Source: Thiothrix phosphatis (GTDB lineage Bacteria > Pseudomonadota > Gammaproteobacteria > Thiotrichales > Thiotrichaceae). Taken from it: a DNA stretch of 64,000 bases. A model generated the notes under the pieces. That model saw only the letters and a program-made list of their open reading frames with translations, had not been told where the DNA came from and ran no database searches. Shown here one piece after another: positions 35,356 through 43,244 of this stretch (position 1 is its first letter; each line of letters opens with the position of its first letter). The position numbers and the translations under genes were made by a program. Where the stretch lies: the NCBI RefSeq assembly GCF_035668035.1, contig NZ_JAYMYJ010000142.1:62001-126000 (forward strand), written 5' to 3'.

Positions 35356-36257
35356 AGCGTTTTCACATGCTCTTTGAGGAAGGCGTTGAAACGTGCGCCG
35401 ATTTCAGGGTGGCGTGAGGCATATTCGATATTGGCGCGCATATAACCCATCTTGGAGCCGCAATCATGGCTCTTGCCAGTCAGGTGGAAGGCGTTGACCT
35501 GGTATTCGCGCATCAGCAAACCGATGGTGTCGGTCAACTGGATTTCATCACCAGCGCCCAACGGGGTGCGCTTCAGCCAGCCCCAGATATGCGGCGACAG
35601 CACGTAGCGCCCCACCACCGCCAAATTGGATGGCGCTTCATTCACCCGGGGTTTTTCCACAATGGCGCTCATCGCCACCGACTCGCCCGGTTCCAGCGCG
35701 TAGCCGTTAATGTCGACCACCCCATAGGAAGACACCTTTTCCATCGGCACCGGCTCGACCATGATCTGGCTGAAGCCAGTTTCATCGTAAAGCTCCAGCA
35801 TCATGGCCAGATTGTCCTTGGCCAGGTCGCTGGCGGCGTCGTCAATGATCACGTCAGGCAGCACCACCGCCACCGGCTCATTGCCGACAATCGGGTGGGC
35901 GCACATGATGGCGTGCCCCAAGCCCTTGGCCTGACCCTGCCGCACATGCATGATGGTGACATCGACCGGGCAGATGGAGCGCACTTCATCCAGCAACTGC
36001 CGTTTGACGCGCTTTTCCAGCATGGTTTCCAGCTCGAAACTGGTGTCGAAATGGTTTTCGATGGAATTTTTACTGGAATGCGTCACCAGCACGATTTCCT
36101 TGATGCCTGCGGCGACGCATTCGTTGACCACATATTGGATCAGCGGTTTGTCCACGATCGGCAACATTTCTTTAGGGATGGCTTTGGTCGCGGGGAGCAT
36201 GCGCGTTCCCAGGCCTGCAACCGGAATGACGGCTTTACGGACTTTATGTTTATTCAT
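35352..36257 (-). CDS. galU: UTP--glucose-1-phosphate uridylyltransferase
   Basis: GalU makes UDP-glucose from UTP and glucose 1-phosphate. The 301-residue protein begins KAVIPVAGLGTRMLPATKAIPKEMLPIVDKPLIQYVV, the nucleotide-binding signature. It also has GLGHAIMCAHP, VVLPDVIIDD and the C-terminal DCGSKMGYMRANIEY. The start at 36257 is preferred over a longer frame because of the signature position and a GAGAG site about 8 bp upstream. It supplies UDP-glucose to galE and cell-surface glycans. Confidence 0.95.
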   Translation of the reverse strand: MNKHKVRKAVIPVAGLGTRMLPATKAIPKEMLPIVDKPLIQYVVNECVAAGIKEIVLVTHSSKNSIENHFDTSFELETMLEKRVKRQLLDEVRSICPVDVTIMHVRQGQAKGLGHAIMCAHPIVGNEPVAVVLPDVIIDDAASDLAKDNLAMMLELYDETGFSQIMVEPVPMEKVSSYGVVDINGYALEPGESVAMSAIVEKPRVNEAPSNLAVVGRYVLSPHIWGWLKRTPLGAGDEIQLTDTIGLLMREYQVNAFHLTGKSHDCGSKMGYMRANIEYASRHPEIGARFNAFLKEHVKTL

Positions 36258-36382
36258 GAGTAAAACTCTCTGGCTTTTCCGAAACGATTGGCGGAGCATC
36301 ATTTTAACATTGTTCTTCCCCTATAATGCCAAAACTTCTCCCCCGAACGGTTATCGTGGGCAAAACGCTTGGCCAATCCCTA

Positions 36383-36396
36383 TTTTGTCTACAAAA
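36383..36396. promoter_or_regulatory. Putative GntR/FadR-type operator 1 of the prp operon
   Basis: The inverted repeat TTTTGT-CT-ACAAAA has 6-bp arms with the TTGT-N2-ACAA core. Its centre is 63 bp (six helical turns) from a second site with the same core. Both precede the GntR gene, whose subfamily binds TNGT/ACNA-type palindromes. Confidence 0.5.
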
Positions 36397-36445
36397 CAAA
36401 AGAAAAGCTTCATTTTTCCTGCAAAAACTGTATACTTAAGCCAGA

Positions 36446-36459
36446 GATTGTCAACAATC
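36446..36459. promoter_or_regulatory. Putative GntR/FadR-type operator 2 of the prp operon
   Basis: The inverted repeat GATTGT-CA-ACAATC has 6-bp arms and the same TTGT-N2-ACAA core as site 1. It lies about 10 bp after a TATACT (-10-like, 36431-36436) and 17 bp before the GntR start codon, where a bound repressor would block transcription. Confidence 0.5.
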
Positions 36460-36475
36460 CACATGAGACCCTACT

Positions 36476-37198
36476 ATGTTAGCACCACACACAATAGCAG
36501 AAGGCACCTTGGCGGATGTAGCTTCCACCAAACTGACGCAAGCCATCATTACGGGGGAACTGCTCCAAGGCCAAAAGCTCAACGAATCTGATCTGGCGGA
36601 ACGCTATGGCATCGGCCGCGGCCCCTTGCGCGAAGCCCTGCGGCAACTGGAAGGCATGCGTCTGGTCAGGCGCATTCCCCATGCCGGTGCCCGCGTCGTG
36701 ACGCTCGACCGGGAAATGATGGCGGATTTGTACGCCGTGCGCGAGGCGCTGGAAGGCATGGCCTGCCGCACCGCCGCACTGCGCATGACGGACGCCGAAA
36801 TCGCCCACCTGCAAAGCCTGCTGGACAAGCACGCCGAGCAGATCGAAGCGGCTGAAGGGCAGATTTATTTCCAGAACGAAGGTGATTTCGACTTTCACTA
36901 CCAGATCGCACTGGGCAGCCGCAACCAGATGCTGATCGACCTGCTGGCAGGCGAGTTGTACCAGTTGTTGCGCATGTGCCGTTACCGCACCAGCCGACTG
37001 GCGAAACGCACCCGCCCTGCCTTGCAACAACACCGCCAAATCGTTGAGGCGATCGCCGATCGTGACAGCGAACTGGCTGAAATGCTCATGCGCCGCCATA
37101 TCAGCGGGGCATGGCGAAGTATTAGTGACATGATGGACAAGGAATATGACAGCAACACACTCTCTTACCCCCGGTCAAAAATTGCGTCAGGCAGTTGA
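36476..37198 (+). CDS. GntR-family (FCD domain) regulator of the methylcitrate operon
   Basis: This 240-residue regulator has an N-terminal winged helix (about 15-75: LTQAIITGELLQGQKLNESDLAERYGIGRGPLREALRQLEG) and a C-terminal all-helical FCD ligand domain. The FCD domain has metal/ligand-site candidates in DFDFHYQIALGSRN and QQHRQIVEAI. GntR regulators of this kind lead prp operons in several beta- and gammaproteobacteria and respond to a pathway intermediate such as 2-methylcitrate. Its 3' end overlaps prpB by 53 bp, which ties its synthesis to the operon and suggests autoregulation. Confidence 0.88.
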   Translation: MLAPHTIAEGTLADVASTKLTQAIITGELLQGQKLNESDLAERYGIGRGPLREALRQLEGMRLVRRIPHAGARVVTLDREMMADLYAVREALEGMACRTAALRMTDAEIAHLQSLLDKHAEQIEAAEGQIYFQNEGDFDFHYQIALGSRNQMLIDLLAGELYQLLRMCRYRTSRLAKRTRPALQQHRQIVEAIADRDSELAEMLMRRHISGAWRSISDMMDKEYDSNTLSYPRSKIASGS

Positions 37199-38042
37199 AG
37201 ACAACATCCCCCTGCAAGTTGTCGGGGCCGTAACCGCCAACAGTGCCATCCTGGCCGAAAAGGTTGGCCACAAGGCGCTGTACCTGTCGGGCGGTGGCGT
37301 GGCAGCTTCCTCACTGGGCATCCCGGATCTGGGCATCACCACCCTGCATGATGTGGTGGAAGACGTGAAGCGCATCACTGGCGTCACTTCCACACCGCTG
37401 CTGGTTGACATCGACACCGGCTGGGGTGGTGCTTTCAACATCGCCCGCGCCACCCGCGAAGTCGCCCAGGCCGGTGCTGCCGGTTTCCACATTGAAGACC
37501 AGGTTATGCAGAAACGCTGCGGCCATCGCCCCAACAAGGCCATCGTCAGCCTGGAAGAGATGGTTGACCGCGTCAAAGCCGCTGTTGACGCCCGTACTGA
37601 TGACAGCTTCGTCATTATGGCGCGCACCGACGCACTCGCCGTGGAAGGCATGCAATCCGCCATTGACCGCGCCATGGCGTGTGTGGAGGCCGGTGCCGAC
37701 ATGATTTTCCCGGAAGCGATGAACAAACTGGAGCAGTACGCCGAATTCACCAAAGCGGTGAATGTGCCGGTGCTGGCCAATATCACCGAATTCGGCGCAA
37801 CCCCGTTGTACACCACCACTGAGCTGGCAGGCGTTGGCGTCAAACTGGTGCTGTACCCACTGAGCGCCTTCCGCGCCATGTGCAAGGCTGCTGAAAATGT
37901 TTACCGTCACCTGCTGGAGGAAGGCACGCAGAAAAATGTGCTCGACACCATGCAGACCCGGATGGAACTGTACGACACCATCGGTTATCACGCATATGAA
38001 CAAAAGCTGGATGCGCTTTTCGCTAAACAAGGTGCTGAATAA
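37146..38042 (+). CDS. prpB: 2-methylisocitrate lyase
   Basis: PrpB cleaves 2-methylisocitrate to pyruvate and succinate, the last step of the methylcitrate cycle. The 298-residue protein shows LSGGGVAASSLGIPDLG and the catalytic Cys125 in KRCGHRPNK, the isocitrate-lyase superfamily signature. It also has VIMARTDALAVEG and NITEFGATPL. The start aligns with that of known PrpB proteins, so the 53-bp overlap with the regulator gene is probably real. It is followed by prpC after 22 bp. Confidence 0.95.
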   Translation: MTATHSLTPGQKLRQAVEDNIPLQVVGAVTANSAILAEKVGHKALYLSGGGVAASSLGIPDLGITTLHDVVEDVKRITGVTSTPLLVDIDTGWGGAFNIARATREVAQAGAAGFHIEDQVMQKRCGHRPNKAIVSLEEMVDRVKAAVDARTDDSFVIMARTDALAVEGMQSAIDRAMACVEAGADMIFPEAMNKLEQYAEFTKAVNVPVLANITEFGATPLYTTTELAGVGVKLVLYPLSAFRAMCKAAENVYRHLLEEGTQKNVLDTMQTRMELYDTIGYHAYEQKLDALFAKQGAE

Positions 38043-38064
38043 GGGATCACAGAGGAGAGAAAAC

Positions 38065-39219
38065 ATGACAGAGCAAGTTTTACCCAAGCCCAAGAAATCC
38101 GTCGCCTTGTCCGGCACTGCTGCTGGCAACACCGCCATCTGCACCGTTGGCCGCACCGGCAACGACCTGCACTATCGTGGCTATGACATCCTGGAATTCG
38201 CTGAACACGCTGAGTTCGAGGAAATCGCTTTCCTGATCGTACACGGCCACTTGCCCAACAAAGCCGAATTAAGAAGCTATAAAACCAAGCTCAAATCCCT
38301 ACGCGGCCTACCGATGCCGGTCAGGCAAGCGCTGGAAGCACTGCCCCCCTCCACGCACCCGATGGATGTCATGCGCACCGGCTGCTCCGTCATGGGCGCT
38401 TGCCTGCCGGAAAAGGAAAGCCACCCGGAAGCCGAAGCCCGCAATATTATTGACCGCCTGATTGCCAGCTTTGGTTCCATGCTGCTGTACTGGCATCACT
38501 ACGCCATGAACGGCAAGCGCATTGAGGTGGAAACTGACGACGAAACCGTTGGCGGTCATTTCCTGCATCTGCTGCATGGCACCAAACCCAAGGAAGAGTG
38601 GGTGCGCGCCATGCACACCTCGCTGATCCTGTATGCAGAGCACGAATTCAACGCCTCCACCTTCACCGCCCGGGTGATTGCTGGCACCAATTCCGATATG
38701 TACTCCTGCGTTACCGGTGCCATCGGTGCCTTGCGCGGCTCGAAACACGGTGGTGCCAACGAAGAAGCCCATCGCATCCAGACCCGTTACCACAGTGCGG
38801 ATGAAGCGGAAGCGGATATCCGTGAACGGGTCGCCCATAAGGAAATCGTCATTGGCTTTGGCCACCCGGTTTACACCCTTTCTGACCCGCGCAACGTTGT
38901 CATCAAGCGTGTCGCCAAGCACCTCTCGGTTGGCAACCGCAATATGCAGATGTATGACATTGCTGACCGCCTGGAATCCGTCATGTGGGAACTGAAGAAA
39001 ATGTTCCCCAACCTGGACTGGTTCTCGGCTGTTTCCTACGGCCAGATGGGCATTCCAACCGACATGTTCACGCCGATATTCATTATCGCCCGTGTCACCG
39101 GCTGGGGCGCACATGTCATTGAACAACGTCAGGATGGCAAGATCATCCGGCCTTCCGCCAATTACACCGGGCCAGAAAACCTGACCTTTGTGCCGTTGGA
39201 AGACCGGGTACAAAACTGA
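38065..39219 (+). CDS. prpC: 2-methylcitrate synthase
   Basis: PrpC condenses propionyl-CoA with oxaloacetate to 2-methylcitrate. The 384-residue protein of the short citrate-synthase type has LHYRGYDILE near the N-terminus, the catalytic His region GSKHGGANEEA, GFGHPVYTLSDPR, and the catalytic Asp in MGIPTDMFTPIF. The ATG at 38065 has AGGAGA at good spacing; the longer open frame upstream overlaps prpB and is not coding. It may keep some citrate synthase activity, as in other members. Confidence 0.95.
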   Translation: MTEQVLPKPKKSVALSGTAAGNTAICTVGRTGNDLHYRGYDILEFAEHAEFEEIAFLIVHGHLPNKAELRSYKTKLKSLRGLPMPVRQALEALPPSTHPMDVMRTGCSVMGACLPEKESHPEAEARNIIDRLIASFGSMLLYWHHYAMNGKRIEVETDDETVGGHFLHLLHGTKPKEEWVRAMHTSLILYAEHEFNASTFTARVIAGTNSDMYSCVTGAIGALRGSKHGGANEEAHRIQTRYHSADEAEADIRERVAHKEIVIGFGHPVYTLSDPRNVVIKRVAKHLSVGNRNMQMYDIADRLESVMWELKKMFPNLDWFSAVSYGQMGIPTDMFTPIFIIARVTGWGAHVIEQRQDGKIIRPSANYTGPENLTFVPLEDRVQN

Positions 39220-39227
39220 TGTCACCT

Positions 39228-39273
39228 GCGCCACCCGTGAAACATCCTGTTAGCAGGATAGCGCGGGTGGCGC
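39228..39273 (+). promoter_or_regulatory. Nested hairpin between prpC and acnD
   Basis: The outer arms GCGCCACCCG and CGGGTGGCGC pair perfectly. An inner stem ATCCTG/CAGGAT with a TTAG loop extends them, giving a 46-nt RNA hairpin in the 140-bp gap. No U tract follows, so it is more likely an mRNA processing or stability element, or an attenuator, than a full terminator. Confidence 0.5.
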
Positions 39274-39359
39274 TCGTCGTTCTGATCTTCAAAGCCAATT
39301 AATTAGCCAATGCCCCTGTAAGGCAATGACCGCCATACAGACCCTAGGTGGACAAATAA

Positions 39360-41966
39360 ATGAATACTGAATACCGCAAACCATTATCCGGAACTTCGCT
39401 GGACTATTTCGACACACGCGCAGCAGTCGAAGCCATCCAGCCCGGTTCCTATGACAAACTGCCTTACACCTCCAAGGTATTGGCAGAGCAACTGGTGCGC
39501 CGCTGCGAACCGGCAGCACTGACCGATTCCCTCAAACAACTGATCGAGCGCAAACGCGACCTGGATTTCCCCTGGTATCCGGCACGCGTGGTCTGCCACG
39601 ACATCCTCGGCCAGACCGCGCTGGTCGACTTGGCTGGCCTGCGTGATGCGATTGCTGACAAAGGCGGTGAGCCATCCCTGGTCAACCCGGTCGTGCCTAC
39701 CCAGCTGATTGTTGACCATTCACTGGCGGTGGAAGCCCCTGGTTTCGACCCGGATGCCTTCCGCAAAAACCGCGAAATCGAAGACCGCCGCAATGAAGAC
39801 CGTTTCCATTTCATCGAGTGGACTAAAACCGCCTTCAAAAACGTCGACGTGATCCCGGCCGGTAACGGCATCATGCACCAGATCAACCTGGAAAAAATGT
39901 CGCCAGTGGTTCAGGCGCGTGAAGGCGTTGCTTTCCCGGACACCTGCGTCGGCACCGACTCCCACACCCCGCACATCGACTCGCTGGGTGTTATCGCCAT
40001 TGGCGTAGGCGGTCTGGAAGCCGAAACCGTCATGCTCGGCCACCCTTCCATGATGCGCCTGCCGGACATCGTAGGTGTGAAGCTGGTTGGCAAGCGCCAG
40101 CCGGGCATCACCGCCACCGACATCGTGCTGGCTATCACCGAATTCCTGCGTAAGGAACGTGTGGTTGGTGCGTATGTGGAATTCTTCGGCGAAGGCGCTG
40201 ACAGCCTCACCATCGGTGACCGTGCCACCATTTCCAATATGTGCCCGGAATTCGGTGCCACTGCCGCCATGTTCTACATCGATGGCCAAACCATTGATTA
40301 CCTGAAACTGACGGGCCGTGAACCTGAGCAGGTCGCTTTGGTAGAAAACTACGCCAAAACCACCGGCCTGTGGGCTGACCAGATGACCAAGGCCGAATAC
40401 GAGCGCGTACTGGAATTCGACCTTTCCAGCGTGGTGCGTAATATGGCTGGCCCTTCCAACCCGCATCGCCGCCTGCCAACTTCCGCCCTGACCGAGCGCG
40501 GCATTGCAGACGAAGCCAAACTGGCCTCCGGCAAGACCGAAGAAGCCGATGGCCTGATGCCGGATGGCGCTGTCATCATCGCCGCCATCACTTCCTGCAC
40601 CAACACGTCCAACCCGCGCAACGTGGTTGCAGCCGGTTTGCTGGCCAAGAAAGCCAACGAGTTGGGATTGGTACGCAAACCGTGGGTGAAATCCTCTTTT
40701 GCACCCGGCTCCAAGGTTGCCGAACTCTATCTGAAAGAAGCCAACCTGCTGTCAGAGCTGGAAAAACTGGGCTTCGGCATTGTCGCCTTCGCCTGCACCA
40801 CCTGTAACGGTATGTCCGGCGCGCTCGACCCGAAAATCCAGCAGGAAATCATCGACCGTGACCTGTATGCGACGGCAGTGCTGTCCGGCAACCGTAACTT
40901 CGACGGCCGTATCCATCCGTATGCAAAACAGGCGTTCCTGGCTTCCCCGCCGCTGGTGGTGGCTTACGCCATTGCTGGCACCATGCGTTTCGACATCGAA
41001 AACGACACGCTGGGCACCGACAAGAACGGTAACCCGGTTACCCTGAAAGATGTCTGGCCATCTGACGAAGAAATCGACGCTATCGTGGCGGCTTCCGTCA
41101 AGCCGGAACAATTCCACCAGATCTACATCCCCATGTTCGACCTGGGCGAAGTGGAAGCAGCCAAAAGCCCGTTGTACGACTGGCGCCCCATGTCCACCTA
41201 CATCCGCCGCCCACCTTACTGGGAAGGCGCACTGGCGGGTGAACGCACCCTGAAAGGCATGCGCCCGCTGGCAGTCCTGCCGGACAACATCACCACTGAC
41301 CACCTGTCGCCTTCCAATGCGATCCTGATGAACAGTGCGGCAGGTGAATACCTGCACAAAATGGGCTTGCCGGAAGAGGACTTCAACTCTTACGCAACCC
41401 ACCGTGGTGACCACCTGACCGCGCAACGCGCCACCTTCGCCAACCCGAAACTGATCAATGAAATGGCAGTTGTCGATGGCGAAGTGAAACAGGGATCCCT
41501 GACCCGCGTTGAACCAGACGGCAAAGTCATGCGCATGTGGGAAGCCATCGAAACCTATATGGACCGCAAGCAGAACCTGATCATCGTTGCCGGTGCTGAC
41601 TACGGCCAAGGTTCTTCGCGTGACTGGGCGGCCAAAGGTGTGCGTCTGGCAGGCGTGGAAGCCATCGTGGCGGAAGGTTTCGAACGTATCCACCGCACCA
41701 ATCTGGTGGGTATGGGCGTGCTGCCACTGGAGTTCAAGGCTGGCGATACCCGCAAGACCTATGCTATCGACGGCACGGAAACCTATGATGTGGAAGGTGA
41801 AATTGCCCCACGCGCTGACCTGACGGTGGTCATGCACCGCAGGAACGGCGAAACTGTGCGCATTCCAGTCACCTGCCGTCTGGACACAGCTGCTGAAGTG
41901 CGTGTCTACAAGGCTGGCGGTGTGCTGCAACGCTTTGCACAGGACTTCCTGGAAGGAGCAGCGTAA
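39360..41966 (+). CDS. acnD: Fe/S-dependent 2-methylcitrate dehydratase
   Basis: AcnD is an aconitase-family enzyme that dehydrates 2-methylcitrate to a methylaconitate isomer, replacing PrpD. The 868 residues include the [4Fe-4S] ligands in SCTNTSNP and FACTTCNGMSG, and the substrate motifs GTDSHTPHIDSLGV and GADYGQGSSRDWAAKG. The start is preceded by AGGTGG. It is followed by prpF with a 1-bp overlap (TAATG). No prpD is present, so this is the AcnD/PrpF variant of the pathway. Confidence 0.95.
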   Translation: MNTEYRKPLSGTSLDYFDTRAAVEAIQPGSYDKLPYTSKVLAEQLVRRCEPAALTDSLKQLIERKRDLDFPWYPARVVCHDILGQTALVDLAGLRDAIADKGGEPSLVNPVVPTQLIVDHSLAVEAPGFDPDAFRKNREIEDRRNEDRFHFIEWTKTAFKNVDVIPAGNGIMHQINLEKMSPVVQAREGVAFPDTCVGTDSHTPHIDSLGVIAIGVGGLEAETVMLGHPSMMRLPDIVGVKLVGKRQPGITATDIVLAITEFLRKERVVGAYVEFFGEGADSLTIGDRATISNMCPEFGATAAMFYIDGQTIDYLKLTGREPEQVALVENYAKTTGLWADQMTKAEYERVLEFDLSSVVRNMAGPSNPHRRLPTSALTERGIADEAKLASGKTEEADGLMPDGAVIIAAITSCTNTSNPRNVVAAGLLAKKANELGLVRKPWVKSSFAPGSKVAELYLKEANLLSELEKLGFGIVAFACTTCNGMSGALDPKIQQEIIDRDLYATAVLSGNRNFDGRIHPYAKQAFLASPPLVVAYAIAGTMRFDIENDTLGTDKNGNPVTLKDVWPSDEEIDAIVAASVKPEQFHQIYIPMFDLGEVEAAKSPLYDWRPMSTYIRRPPYWEGALAGERTLKGMRPLAVLPDNITTDHLSPSNAILMNSAAGEYLHKMGLPEEDFNSYATHRGDHLTAQRATFANPKLINEMAVVDGEVKQGSLTRVEPDGKVMRMWEAIETYMDRKQNLIIVAGADYGQGSSRDWAAKGVRLAGVEAIVAEGFERIHRTNLVGMGVLPLEFKAGDTRKTYAIDGTETYDVEGEIAPRADLTVVMHRRNGETVRIPVTCRLDTAAEVRVYKAGGVLQRFAQDFLEGAA

Positions 41967-43153
41967 TGTCCCAGGTTCCGCAAATCAAAGTCCCCGCCAC
42001 ATATATCCGTGGCGGCACATCGAAAGGTGTGTTCTTCCGGCTGGAAGACCTGCCGGAAGTGGCGCAGGTTCCGGGCAAAGCCCGTGACCGCCTGTTTCAG
42101 CGTGTGATTGGCAGCCCCGACCCTTATGCTGCCCATATCGACGGCATGGGCGGCGCGACTTCCAGCACCAGCAAGTGCGTGATTTTGTCGAAAAGTTCAC
42201 GCCCTGATCATGACGTGGATTACCTCTACGGCCAGATTGCCATCGACAAGGACTTCGTGGACTGGAGCGGCAACTGCGGCAACCTGTCCACCGCTGCTGG
42301 CGCTTTCGCAATTCATGCTGGGTACATTGATGCCGGGCGCTTGGCACAGGATGGTGTCTGCACCGTGCGTATCTGGCAGGCCAATATCAGCAAGACCATT
42401 ATCGCGCATGTGCAGGTTCGCAATGGTCAAGTGCAGGAAACCGGCGATTTCGAGCTGGATGGAGTGACCTTCCCGGCGGCGGAAATCATTCTGGAGTTCA
42501 TTGATCCGTCCGATGACAGTGAAGACGGCGGCAGCCTGTTCCCGACTGGCAATCTGGTCGATGAGCTGGAGGTCCCCGGTGTCGGCAGCTTCCCTGCCAC
42601 CATGATCACCGCCGGTATTCCGACCGTGTTTGTGAATGCGGCGGATATTGGTTACACCGGCACTGAACTGCGTGAGGCGATCAATACCGACCCGGCAGCG
42701 CTGGAGCGTTTCGAGAAAATCCGCGTGGCGGGCGCTTTGCGCATGGGTTTGATCAAGACCCCTGAAGAAGCGTTAACCCGTCAGCACACGCCGAAAATTG
42801 CGTTTGTTGCACCACCGGCCGACTATGTGGCCTCCAGTGGCAAGACCATCAGCGCCTCTGAAATCGACTTGCTGGTGCGCGCCTTGTCGATGGGCAAGCT
42901 GCATCACGCCATGATGGGCACCGCAGCGGTTGCCATTGGCACCGCAGCCGCCGTACCGGGTACGCTGGTGAATCTGGCTGCCGGTGGTGGTGAACGCAAT
43001 GCGGTACGCTTCGGGCATCCATCCGGCACGCTACGGGTCGGTGCGGAAGCACAACAGGTCAATGGTGAGTGGGCCGTCACGAAGGCGATCATGAGCCGCA
43101 GTGCGCGTATTTTGATGGAAGGCTGGGTGCGCATTCCCGGCGATAGTTTTTAA
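41966..43153 (+). CDS. prpF: 2-methylaconitate cis-trans isomerase
   Basis: PrpF isomerises the 2-methylaconitate made by AcnD so that an aconitase can hydrate it to 2-methylisocitrate. The 395-residue protein has a diaminopimelate-epimerase-like fold with the family motifs IRGGTSKGVFF near the N-terminus, DWSGNCGNLS, and GGGERNAVRFGHPSGTL near the end. It is translationally coupled to acnD, its obligate partner. Confidence 0.95.
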   Translation: MSQVPQIKVPATYIRGGTSKGVFFRLEDLPEVAQVPGKARDRLFQRVIGSPDPYAAHIDGMGGATSSTSKCVILSKSSRPDHDVDYLYGQIAIDKDFVDWSGNCGNLSTAAGAFAIHAGYIDAGRLAQDGVCTVRIWQANISKTIIAHVQVRNGQVQETGDFELDGVTFPAAEIILEFIDPSDDSEDGGSLFPTGNLVDELEVPGVGSFPATMITAGIPTVFVNAADIGYTGTELREAINTDPAALERFEKIRVAGALRMGLIKTPEEALTRQHTPKIAFVAPPADYVASSGKTISASEIDLLVRALSMGKLHHAMMGTAAVAIGTAAAVPGTLVNLAAGGGERNAVRFGHPSGTLRVGAEAQQVNGEWAVTKAIMSRSARILMEGWVRIPGDSF

Positions 43154-43184
43154 ATAATGTAAATTTACTGCTACTTTAGAATTC

Positions 43185-43216
43185 CGGCCCCGCCTCCTGC
43201 TAGAAAGGCGGGGCCG
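43185..43216 (+). promoter_or_regulatory. GC-rich hairpin between prpF and prpE
   Basis: CGGCCCCGCCT and AGGCGGGGCCG form a perfect 11-bp stem with a 10-nt loop, 28 bp before the prpE start. No T tract follows. It could partly end transcription or protect the upstream mRNA, making prpE expression differ from prpBC-acnD-prpF. Confidence 0.5.
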
Positions 43217-43244
43217 AAGATTAAACCCGATGGAGGAGTTGACG

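Noticed and set aside
39720..41930. Long minus-strand open frames opposite acnD
   Set aside because: AcnD motifs and operon context fix the coding strand. The antisense translations are His/Val/Gly-rich shadow sequence.
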